The translations under genes and the position numbers were made by a program. Under the pieces are notes generated by a model. That model was not told the origin of the DNA and searched no databases. It saw only the letters and a program-made list of their open reading frames with translations. Positions 17,867-24,798 of a stretch of 64,000 bases of DNA are shown here, one piece after another. Origin of the DNA: JALYUM01 sp036688685. GTDB taxonomy: Bacteria; Pseudomonadota; Gammaproteobacteria; Burkholderiales; Burkholderiaceae_D. Location of the stretch: the NCBI RefSeq assembly GCF_036688685.1, contig NZ_JAQQPS010000008.1:124001-188000 (forward strand), given 5' to 3'. Each line of letters opens with the position of its first letter. The first letter of the stretch is position 1.

Positions 17867-18451
17867 CTAGCGTAAAAACATCACGGCCAGGATTAGCAAG
17901 ATGGCACCCATTGTCAGGTTGAAGACGCGCTGCTTGTACGGATCTTTCAGCAAGTGACGAATCGAGGCGCCAAACAAAGCCCACACGACACTGCAAGGCG
18001 TTCCCACCAGCGTGCCAATCACCGCCACCAGCACCGCACTGCTCAGGGTGTTGTGCCCCACAGGCATGAAAACCGACGCCACGGTAATGGCCTTGACCCA
18101 GCTTTTGGGGTTCAGCCCCTGGAATGCTGCCGCCTGAACAAATGACACCGCCTTGGCTACAGATGCCCCACCCACCGATGCCCTGCTGAGTTTCCACGCC
18201 AAAAACACCAGGTACAAGGATCCCGCGATGCGCAGCAGCTGCTGTGCCGTTGGATAGGCCAACAGAACACTTCCCAGTCCCACGCACACGAGCATGGTCT
18301 GCACGAATGCGCCGGCCTGGATGCCCAGAATCGCCGGCAGCGCGCCGCGCCCGCCAAAATTGGCACCCGTGGCGGCGAGCATGACATTGTTCGGTCCCGG
18401 TGTGACCGACATCACAAAGCAGTAGCTCATCAAGGGCAAAAGATCGGTCAT
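17867..18451 (-). CDS. LysE/RhtB-family amino-acid exporter
   Basis: A 194-aa inner-membrane protein with about six helices and the family signature near the N-terminus (SVTPGPNNVMLAATGANFG). The family exports amino acids such as lysine, threonine and homoserine lactone. The ATG at 18451 (MTDLLPLMSYCFVMSV) places the first helix at the N-terminus; the upstream in-frame extension is arginine/cysteine-rich and has no family character. It is the first gene of a two-gene unit with the MocR regulator. The substrate cannot be told from sequence. Confidence 0.87.
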   Translation of the reverse strand: MTDLLPLMSYCFVMSVTPGPNNVMLAATGANFGGRGALPAILGIQAGAFVQTMLVCVGLGSVLLAYPTAQQLLRIAGSLYLVFLAWKLSRASVGGASVAKAVSFVQAAAFQGLNPKSWVKAITVASVFMPVGHNTLSSAVLVAVIGTLVGTPCSVVWALFGASIRHLLKDPYKQRVFNLTMGAILLILAVMFLR

Positions 18452-18661
18452 GGCATGCAATTCGTCGTGTGGAGTTGGTACGCAGTCTGGGCGCGCAGCG
18501 CAGCGCGGACAAGACACAAGGACGAGGAGACAGGCCCATGCTGTATCAATCGATGGACCGCTACAGTTGCCTTGTTGGTGTCGCAGACAATGCGTGGCGG
18601 CCATCACACCAGCGAGAAAAGCGGCCATCCGATTTTTCGTCAGAACTGCCGTGTCTGAAAT

Positions 18662-18691
18662 TTGTCAAACATGTCAGAACCCGCGTAGAAT
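18662..18691 (+). promoter_or_regulatory. sigma-70 promoter of the split tRNA-Gly gene
   Basis: TTGTCA (18662-18667) and TAGAAT (18686-18691) are separated by 18 bases and followed by a GC-rich discriminator (GCGGGG), typical of stringently controlled stable-RNA promoters. The tRNA begins at 18701. This promoter should drive the host tRNA exon, the whole intron and the carried tRNA. Confidence 0.75.
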
Positions 18692-18700
18692 GCGGGGCAC

Positions 18701-18739
18701 GCGGGTGTAGCTCAATGGTAGAGCAGAAGCTTCCCAAGC
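18701..18739 (+). tRNA. tRNA-Gly(CCC), 5' exon (interrupted by group II intron)
   Basis: The first 39 nt of a tRNA-Gly: acceptor arm GCGGGTG, D arm, anticodon 5' strand GAAGC and loop TTCCCAA (anticodon CCC). The sequence stops after the second base of the 3' anticodon strand (…AAGC) and is followed directly by GTGCG, a canonical group II intron 5' end. Joined to 21367-21401 it gives a complete 74-nt tRNA with CCA encoded. The last 13 bases contain IBS2 (AAGCTT, 18727-18732) and IBS1 (CCAAGC, 18734-18739). Confidence 0.92.
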
Positions 18740-19113
18740 GTGCGACTCGAGTCGCGAGGTTAGCCGGAGACCTTCCCACCACGTAAAGAGTGTGGAAATT
18801 CAGTGCACCACCTGGCAAGTCGGGGTGGATTTACGGTAGTTGGAAGTCAAAAGTGTACTTGTTATACGACGAAGGCTGTGTGCCGCAATTGTCTTGAGGT
18901 GTCTCAATGAACCTGCAAGACCGAGGGTTCAGCCCCTCGTAGTCTAGGAGCGGTGCGTCACTGGCAACGGTGGGGTGCTAAGCGCTCTGACAATGTAGCC
19001 ACCCCTCGGGGTATGCCGCGTCCGTGAGGAGGTGGCAGGAGTTCGGCATATGCGGCCGGACGAGGCGCTAGGCTGGGTTGGTTGGTTAATACGTGTGAAC
19101 TGCTATTAAACGT

Positions 19114-19127
19114 CGTCAAGCTTGACG
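19114..19127 (+). other. EBS2 hairpin of the group II intron
   Basis: Stem CGTC (19114-19117) / GACG (19124-19127) presents the loop AAGCTT (19118-19123). This is perfectly complementary to AAGCTT at 18727-18732 in the host tRNA exon (IBS2), one base before IBS1. The matching bases of the carried tRNA are CGGCTT, leaving one mismatch and one possible G-U. Confidence 0.8.
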
Positions 19128-19165
19128 AGCCATACGCATTGGTTGGAGGCTCGATGTGATCGGTT

Positions 19166-19186
19166 GTTTGCTTGCTTGGTGCAAAC
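19166..19186 (+). other. EBS1 hairpin of the group II intron
   Basis: Stem GTTTGC (19166-19171) / GCAAAC (19181-19186) presents a 9-base loop containing GCTTGG (19174-19179). This is perfectly complementary to CCAAGC (18734-18739), the last six bases of the 5' exon. IBS1 covers the 3' part of the anticodon loop and the first stem bases, which are identical in the carried tRNA. Confidence 0.85.
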
Positions 19187-19513
19187 ACGCTGACATTGGT
19201 ATCACCGGCGAAAAGGCAGAACCTTCCCAATCCTGTTGGGTATACGGAACGAGGAAAGCCTGTTGTGTCGTCTGGCCCGTCTGGCAGACAAGGATGACCG
19301 CAAGGTTATTTGATGGCGCAGCAGGTAGAGGATGATGGAAAAAGCGAATGCCTCCCTGTAACGGGGTGGATAGGGGCTGAAACGATCGCCCCGACGCGAA
19401 AGCGTGCAGACTTCCATCTGGTGATCTGTCGTAAGATAGGTTTGTAAATCGCATCCTAATCGGGATAACGCATCCCCGTTAGGGGAGTAGTACGTCTTAC
19501 CGTTAGGGTCAAG

Positions 19514-19587
19514 GCGGGTGTAGCTCAATGGTAGAGCAACGGCTTCCCAAGCCGACGACGAGGGTTCGATTCCCTTCACCCGCTCCA
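19514..19587 (+). tRNA. complete tRNA-Gly(CCC) carried inside the intron
   Basis: A 74-nt tRNA with CCA encoded: acceptor GCGGGTG/CACCCGC, D stem GCTC/GAGC, anticodon stem ACGGC/GCCGA, loop TTCCCAA (anticodon CCC), T stem GAGGG/CCCTT and loop TTCGATT. It differs from the interrupted host tRNA at only five bases, all in the anticodon stem. Two pairs are exchanged in a compensatory way (A-T to C-G and A-T to G-C) and the base at position 27 changes G to A. It sits 17 bases upstream of the reverse transcriptase start. No strong promoter is seen directly in front, so read-through from 18662 is the likely source of transcript. Confidence 0.93.
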
Positions 19588-19604
19588 TACTTCCGGAGGC
19601 TGAT

Positions 19605-21272
19605 ATGGACACAAGTGCAATTGCTTGTGATGTCGCCTCTTCATCTTGGCAGTCTTGGCATGAAGTTGATTGGGTCAAGGTTTATCAAGGTGTCGCGAGG
19701 CTGCAGACCAGGATTGCGAAGGCAGTAAAAGCAGGGGAGTGGCGGACGGTACGCGCCTTGCAGAGGCTCCTGACCAAATCCACCGGCGCGAAAGTGCTGG
19801 CTGTGAGGCGCGTTACGGAGAATCGTGGTCGGAAAACACCAGGTGTGGATCAGCAAACCTGGAGTACGCCAGAAGAGAAGTGGAGTGCGGTAGAAAATCT
19901 CAGCAGGAAGAGATATAAACCGTTGCCTTTACGTCGCATCAATATCCCAAAGTCGAATGGTGAGAAACGCCCCCTGGGCATTCCCACTATGCGTGACCGC
20001 GCCATGCAAGCGTTGCATCTGCTGGCGTTAGATCCTGTAGCCGAAACACTCGGTGATCCCCATTCATACGGTTTCAGACGTGAACGCTCTACAGCAGACG
20101 CGATCGGACAAGTGCGCAATGTGCTTAGCCGTGACGTTTCGCCGAAATGGGTGCTGGAGGGGGACATCAAGGGCTGCTTCGACAACATCAGTCACGAATG
20201 GTTGATCGCGAATGTCTGCATGGACAAAGTGATCCTTCGTAAGTGGTTGAAGGCTGGGTTCGTTGACATGGGCAAGCTTTTTCCAACGACGGCAGGAACG
20301 CCACAGGGAGGCATCATTTCCCCGGTGTTGGCAAATATCGCACTCGATGGGCTGCAGGCTGAACTCACCAATCTATTCGCAACGGTGAGGCAGGCAAGGG
20401 CAGCCAAGGTAAATCTGGTGCGTTACGCGGACGACTTTATCATCACAGGCAGTTCGAGAGAATTGCTGGAGGATGAAGTCAAACCACTGGTAGAGAAATT
20501 CCTGATTACCAGAGGCTTGGTCTTGTCGCCCACGAAGACCAAAGTCACGAACGTGACCGAAGGCTTCGATTTCCTGGGATGGCACGTAAGGTACTTGGGG
20601 CAACAACTCCTGGTCCTGCCATCGAAGAAGAACAGGAAAAATTTTCTGGACAAGATCCGCGCCCTGCTGCGCAAGAGAAAGTCTGCCAGTCAGACGGAAG
20701 TGATCGAAAAGCTGACCCCGGTTATCAGGGGTTGGGCCAACTATCATCGAAGTCAGAATTCGTCGCGGACGTTTGCCTGGTGCGACAATCAAATTTGGCA
20801 TGCGCTATGGCGATGGTCGTGTCGTCGTCATCCTGCCAAGGGGAAGAAGTGGATCAAACAACGCTACTTCAAGTGCATCGAGGGGCGCGATTGGCGGTTT
20901 ACGGAAAAGGACAAGTTGCTGCCGGTACTGGCGGGGTATCGGAAGGTCGATCACGTCAAGATCAAAAGCGATGCAAATCCCTACGACCCAGCGTATGACG
21001 GGTACTTTTCGATTCGGCTTGCAAAGCGAATGGACAAGACGCTCGAGGGTCGCCGCAAACTTCGGTGGTTGTGGTGGTGGCAGGAAGGTCTCTGCCCTCT
21101 GTGCGACCAGAAGATCACCCGCGAAAGTGGCTGGAATCTGCACCACATCGTGAAGCGGTCTCAACGAGGCTCGGACAAGCTGACGAATTTGGTTTTGCTG
21201 CATCCGAGCTGCCATGTTCAATACCATGCCAGGGAATCAGCCGACCCTGCCGGCATCTCGAAATACAAGTAG
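19605..21272 (+). CDS. ltrA: group II intron reverse transcriptase/maturase with HNH endonuclease
   Basis: A 555-aa intron-encoded protein. Reverse transcriptase motifs include KRPLGIPTMRDRAMQALHLL, GDIKGCFDNI, TPQGGIISPVLANI and catalytic YADD at residues 274-277. A maturase (X) domain follows (VIRGWANYHR). The C-terminus is an HNH nuclease (LCPLCDQKI from about residue 497, LHHIVKRSQRG, LVLLHPSCH). All parts needed for splicing aid, target cleavage and reverse transcription look intact. GGAGG (19595-19599) precedes the ATG by five bases and lies only 7 bases after the carried tRNA. Processing of that tRNA would therefore leave a mRNA with a very short leader. Confidence 0.95.
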   Translation: MDTSAIACDVASSSWQSWHEVDWVKVYQGVARLQTRIAKAVKAGEWRTVRALQRLLTKSTGAKVLAVRRVTENRGRKTPGVDQQTWSTPEEKWSAVENLSRKRYKPLPLRRINIPKSNGEKRPLGIPTMRDRAMQALHLLALDPVAETLGDPHSYGFRRERSTADAIGQVRNVLSRDVSPKWVLEGDIKGCFDNISHEWLIANVCMDKVILRKWLKAGFVDMGKLFPTTAGTPQGGIISPVLANIALDGLQAELTNLFATVRQARAAKVNLVRYADDFIITGSSRELLEDEVKPLVEKFLITRGLVLSPTKTKVTNVTEGFDFLGWHVRYLGQQLLVLPSKKNRKNFLDKIRALLRKRKSASQTEVIEKLTPVIRGWANYHRSQNSSRTFAWCDNQIWHALWRWSCRRHPAKGKKWIKQRYFKCIEGRDWRFTEKDKLLPVLAGYRKVDHVKIKSDANPYDPAYDGYFSIRLAKRMDKTLEGRRKLRWLWWWQEGLCPLCDQKITRESGWNLHHIVKRSQRGSDKLTNLVLLHPSCHVQYHARESADPAGISKYK

Positions 21273-21291
21273 AGGTGCTTTTAGGTTGCTT

Positions 21292-21366
21292 GAGCCGTAT
21301 GCGGGGAAACTTGCACGTACGGTTCTTAGGGGGGAGGGTTCCAGCGATGGAACCTTCCTACCCTCC
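21292..21366 (+). ncRNA. group II intron domains V and VI
   Basis: Domain V is the 34-nt hairpin 21292-21325 with the AGC catalytic triad in GAGCCG, a GAAA tetraloop and a bulge before the closing CGGTTC. Domain VI follows at about 21329-21366; its GGGTTCC and GGAACC arms pair around a short loop, and the branch-point adenosine is probably 21360, six bases before the intron end. Confidence 0.85.
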
Positions 21367-21401
21367 TTACGACGAGGGTTCGATTCCCTTCACCCGCTCC
21401 A
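21367..21401 (+). tRNA. tRNA-Gly(CCC), 3' exon
   Basis: Thirty-five bases from TTACGACGAGGG to CTCCA complete the tRNA begun at 18701: the last three anticodon-stem bases, variable loop, T arm, acceptor 3' strand and CCA. 39 + 35 = 74 nt. The first base (T) is the IBS3 position; it is C in the carried copy. Confidence 0.92.
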
Positions 21402-21483
21402 GTTCGCGCTTTCCTCTCCCCCTGTTTCCTTCAATTGCACGCTGCTCGCCCGTCGACGCCTCAATTCGTCAAGGAATACATTC

Positions 21484-21525
21484 GATTCCATTCGGGAGAC
21501 AGATGATTCCGAATGGGAGACATTC
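21484..21525. repeat. two 21-bp direct repeats with internal palindrome, upstream of the YdeP-like gene
   Basis: GATTCC-N5-GGAGACA occurs twice with a 21-bp period (21484 and 21505). Within them CCATTCGG (21488-21495) and CCGAATGG (21509-21516) are inverted repeats. A two-turn spacing in an otherwise gene-free 292-bp segment (21402-21693) suggests an operator. The rest of this segment shows nothing I recognise. Confidence 0.35.
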
Positions 21526-21693
21526 GTTTCCTCTTATATTTTCCATCATGCGTACCGACTTCCTTCTCGGGCATCTGCACACGCGTGCCCACATCTGAAC
21601 CGTTGCTATTTTCCGCGCCAGGACCTCCGTGCGTGAACGAACAGACGCTACTTCGTAACAAAAGCACATTGACTGCTTCTTCTTGGGGGCGGC

Positions 21694-23994
21694 ATGCGCG
21701 AAAAAATTGAAATCAAACAGAACGACGCGCCAGCCGGCGGGTGGGGTTCGGTGAAGGAGGTCAGCACCATCTTGCTGCGCGAAAACGTCATCGCGCAGGG
21801 GACGGCCTTGCTGCTGCACCAGAACAAGCCGGACGGCTTTGCCTGCGTCAGCTGCGCCTGGGCCAAGCCGGCCCATCCGCATCCTGCCGAATTCTGCGAA
21901 AGCGGCGCCAAAGCCACCGCGTGGGAAATCACCGCGCATAAGCTCGATGCCGAATTCTTTGCCAGCCATACGTTGACGTCGCTGGAAAGCTGGTCCGATC
22001 ACGCGCTGGAAGAAAAGGGTCGCCTGACCGAACCGATGCGCTGGGATGCTGCCAGCGATACCTATCTGCCGGTCAGCTGGGATGCCGCCTTTGCCGAGAT
22101 CGCCCGCGAACTGGGGCAGCTCGCGCCGAAGGACGTGGTGTTCTACAGCTCCGGGCGCGCGTCGCTGGAAACGTCGTATATGTACCAACTGTTGGCGCGC
22201 ATGTACGGCAACAACAACCTGCCGGACAGCTCGAATATGTGCCACGAAAGCACCTCGGTCGGCCTGCTGAAAACCATCGGCGTGCCGGTCGGTACCGTCA
22301 CCCTGGACGATTTCGAGCACACCGACTGCATTTTCTTTTTCGGCCAGAACGTCGGCGTGAACAGCCCGCGCATGCTGCACCAGTTGCAGGAAGCGAGAAA
22401 GCGCGGCGTGCCGATCATCACCTTCAATCCCTTGCGCGAACGGGGCCTGGTGAGTTTTACCAATCCGCAGTCGCCCGGTGAGATGCTGACCGGTAGCGAG
22501 ACCGCCATCAGCACCCAATATCTACAAGTGAAAGCCGGCGGCGACACGGCCGCCATCATGGGCCTGTGCAAGGCGCTGATCGCTTTTGATGAAGCCGCGC
22601 AGGCCGCGTCGATGGCGCGTGTGCTCGATGCCGATTTCCTGGCCACCCACACGCACGACTTCGACACCTTCGCCACCGCCGTCAAAGCCTGCGCGTGGGC
22701 CGACATCGAACGCGAATCGGGCCTGGCGCAGGCGGATCTGGAAACTGCGGCGCGCGTGTACGCGGGCGCCAAGGCCGTGATGGCGGTGTACGGCATGGGC
22801 CTGACCCAGCACACGAACGGCGTGCAGAACGTCGCGATGGTCACCAATCTGCTGCTCATGCGCGGCAATATCGGCAAACCGGGCGCGGGCGTGTGTCCGG
22901 TGCGTGGCCACTCGAACGTGCAGGGGCAGCGCACGGTCGGCATCACCGAAAAACCTGAACTGGCGCCGCTCGACCAGCTGGCCAGCCAGTACAACTTTAC
23001 GCCGCCGCGCGAGAAGGGCATGAACACGGTCGAGGCGTGCGAAGGCATCCTGTCCGGCGCGGTCGACGCCTTCATTGGACTGGGCGGCAATTTCATTCGC
23101 GCCGTGCCCGAGACCGTGCTGATGGAAGCCGCCTGGCGCCGCCTGCGCCTGACCGTGCAGGTGGCCACCAAGCTCAATCGCAACCACGTCATCCACGGCG
23201 AAGTCGCGTTCCTGCTGCCGTGCGTCGGGCGCATCGAGATCGACCGCCAGAACGGCGTCGCACAGTCGGTGTCGATCGAGGACAGCACCGGTTTCATGCA
23301 CGGCTCGAAAGGCCGCGCGGAGCCGGCCAGTGCCAGCCTGCTGTCGGAACCGGCCATCATCGCCGGTCTGGCCAAGGCGCTGCTGCCGACCGTGCCCGCG
23401 ATGGCGCATGTCGACTGGGATGGCTGGGTGGGCAATTACGCGCGCATCCGCGACGCAATCGAAAAAACCTTCCCCGAGATCTTCTTCCAGTTCAACGAGC
23501 GCATGTGGATGCCGGGCGGCTTTCGCAAGCCGGTCGCCGCCTCGCACCGGGAGTGGAACACGACGAGCGGCAAGGCGACCTTCATCGCACCGGATGCCCT
23601 CGATGAAAACCCGGACATGCACGAGAACGGCGCGGATATCCTGCGCCTGTTCACGGTGCGCTCGGACGGGCAGTTCAACACCACCATCTATTCGAACGAC
23701 GACCGCTTCCGCGGCGTGTACGGCACCCGCATGGTGTTGTTCATGGCGCGTGTCGACATGGATCGGCTGGGCTTGGTGGAGGGCGACACGGTGACCGCGC
23801 TCACGCCGTCGCTTGACGGCGTGGCGCGCAGCGTGGCCGGCTTGCGGGTGACCGAGTACAGCATTCCGGCGGGGTGTGTCGCGGGCTACTACCCGGAGTG
23901 CAATCCGCTCATTCCGCTGTGGCATCACGCCAGGGAGAGCAAGGTGCCGGCGGCGAAAGCAATCGATATCAAGGTGCAACGCCATGCTGCGTAA
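21694..23994 (+). CDS. YdeP/FdhF-type molybdopterin oxidoreductase
   Basis: A 766-aa protein of the formate dehydrogenase alpha-like family, closest in style to E. coli YdeP. It has CVSCAWAKPAHPHPAEFCE near residue 50, molybdopterin-binding blocks (YSSGRASLETSYMYQLLAR, NMCHESTSVGLLKTIG, GMGLTQHTNGVQN, RGNIGKPGAGVCPVRGHSNV) and a C-terminal dinucleotide-binding domain ending PAGCVAGYYPECNPLIPL. The length is normal for the family. YdeP is linked to acid resistance in E. coli, but its reaction is not established. The gene stands alone; an upstream repeat pair may be its operator. Confidence 0.88.
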   Translation: MREKIEIKQNDAPAGGWGSVKEVSTILLRENVIAQGTALLLHQNKPDGFACVSCAWAKPAHPHPAEFCESGAKATAWEITAHKLDAEFFASHTLTSLESWSDHALEEKGRLTEPMRWDAASDTYLPVSWDAAFAEIARELGQLAPKDVVFYSSGRASLETSYMYQLLARMYGNNNLPDSSNMCHESTSVGLLKTIGVPVGTVTLDDFEHTDCIFFFGQNVGVNSPRMLHQLQEARKRGVPIITFNPLRERGLVSFTNPQSPGEMLTGSETAISTQYLQVKAGGDTAAIMGLCKALIAFDEAAQAASMARVLDADFLATHTHDFDTFATAVKACAWADIERESGLAQADLETAARVYAGAKAVMAVYGMGLTQHTNGVQNVAMVTNLLLMRGNIGKPGAGVCPVRGHSNVQGQRTVGITEKPELAPLDQLASQYNFTPPREKGMNTVEACEGILSGAVDAFIGLGGNFIRAVPETVLMEAAWRRLRLTVQVATKLNRNHVIHGEVAFLLPCVGRIEIDRQNGVAQSVSIEDSTGFMHGSKGRAEPASASLLSEPAIIAGLAKALLPTVPAMAHVDWDGWVGNYARIRDAIEKTFPEIFFQFNERMWMPGGFRKPVAASHREWNTTSGKATFIAPDALDENPDMHENGADILRLFTVRSDGQFNTTIYSNDDRFRGVYGTRMVLFMARVDMDRLGLVEGDTVTALTPSLDGVARSVAGLRVTEYSIPAGCVAGYYPECNPLIPLWHHARESKVPAAKAIDIKVQRHAA

Positions 23995-24138
23995 AACATT
24001 GCAGTTGTTTCGCTGCGCGATGCTGCTGCTGGCAACGCGCAGGTGTCCCGACCGCGGTAACCTGAGCGGCACGCCGTAGCGCGCCGCGGCTCGCTTACAA
24101 TGATCGATTGCCCGGACGGGTCATATTGAAAGCAGCCC

Positions 24139-24792
24139 ATGACGAAAGCCGGACGCGCGCCAGGCGCCACCGCGGTGAGCCAGCGCCGCCTGCAAATGGC
24201 GGATATCGCCCGCCTGGCGGGGGTGTCCACCGCCACCGTGTCGCGTGCCCTGAGTAACAGCCCGCTCGTCAACGAGGAAACGCGCAGCCGCATTCTCGAT
24301 CTGGCCAGTTCCTTGCGCTACTCCGTCAACGTGGCCGCGCAAAACCTGCGCATGAAGCAGAACCGCACCGTGGGCGTGCTCATTCCATTCGAACGGTCCA
24401 CGCGCCAGCATCTGTCCGATCCGTTCCTGCTGGCGATGCTCGGCAGTCTGGCGGACGCCTTGACCGAGCAGGGCTACGACATGCTGTATTTCGGTACCGG
24501 CTACTCATCGCTGAGCCATTTGCGGCGCCTGCCAATCGACACGCTCAAGATTGACCGCTCCTTCGTCAGCAAGCTCGACAGCGAGGCCGACAAGCGCAAG
24601 ATCGCCGAAGTGATCATCATGCTGGCGCACACGCTGGGCATGGATGTGGTGGCCGAAGGTGTCGAAACCGAAGCCGAACTGGCGGTGTTGCGCGCGATGG
24701 GGAGCGATTTCGTGCAGGGCTATGTGTATTTCAGGCCGCTGAGCGCCCAGCTTGCCTGTCCCGGGACCGGCGACGATCCTATATTGGCATGA
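24139..24792 (+). CDS. LacI regulator N-terminus fused to EAL-domain C-terminal fragment
   Basis: A 217-aa chimera. Residues about 18-117 are the start of a LacI-family regulator: helix-turn-helix MADIARLAGVSTATVSRAL, hinge NLRMKQNRTVGVLIP and the first part of the sugar-binding domain. At about residue 118 the sequence jumps to the second half of an EAL phosphodiesterase (FGTGYSSLSHLRRLPIDTLK, VVAEGVETEAELAVL, GYVYFRPL). The EAL motif and the DD before FGTGYSS are missing, so it cannot hydrolyse c-di-GMP. The most economical reading is a deletion that joined two genes in frame. It may still bind DNA. It could equally be annotated as a pseudogene. Confidence 0.8.
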   Translation: MTKAGRAPGATAVSQRRLQMADIARLAGVSTATVSRALSNSPLVNEETRSRILDLASSLRYSVNVAAQNLRMKQNRTVGVLIPFERSTRQHLSDPFLLAMLGSLADALTEQGYDMLYFGTGYSSLSHLRRLPIDTLKIDRSFVSKLDSEADKRKIAEVIIMLAHTLGMDVVAEGVETEAELAVLRAMGSDFVQGYVYFRPLSAQLACPGTGDDPILA

Positions 24793-24798
24793 CATCGC

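Larger units (their letters stand above)
18740..21366 (+). mobile_element. group II intron inserted in tRNA-Gly and carrying its own tRNA-Gly
   Basis: A 2627-nt group II intron with GTGCG at its 5' end. EBS2 (19118-19123) and EBS1 (19174-19179) hairpin loops lie in domain I, with a tRNA gene plus a reverse transcriptase gene in the domain IV position. Domain V is 34 nt (21292-21325: GAGCCG start, GAAA tetraloop, CGGTTC end), followed by domain VI with a bulged-A motif CCTA near 21357-21360. The boundaries are fixed because removing exactly 18740-21366 restores a 74-nt tRNA. The intron ends …CCCTCC, so the penultimate A of the usual AY end is C. The long 5' structured region (18740-19513) has lower GC than the chromosome and no gene of its own, consistent with recent arrival. 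Confidence 0.93.

Noticed and set aside
18740..19513. Two separate introns or tandem tRNA genes instead of one intron with a tRNA inside
   Set aside because: Only one 5' intron end, one domain V/VI and one 3' exon exist, and the two exons join to an exact tRNA, which fits a single intron.
23984..24079. 31-codon frame after the YdeP-like gene
   Set aside because: It overlaps the preceding stop, has no ribosome site and no conserved feature; it could be a remnant but nothing supports it.
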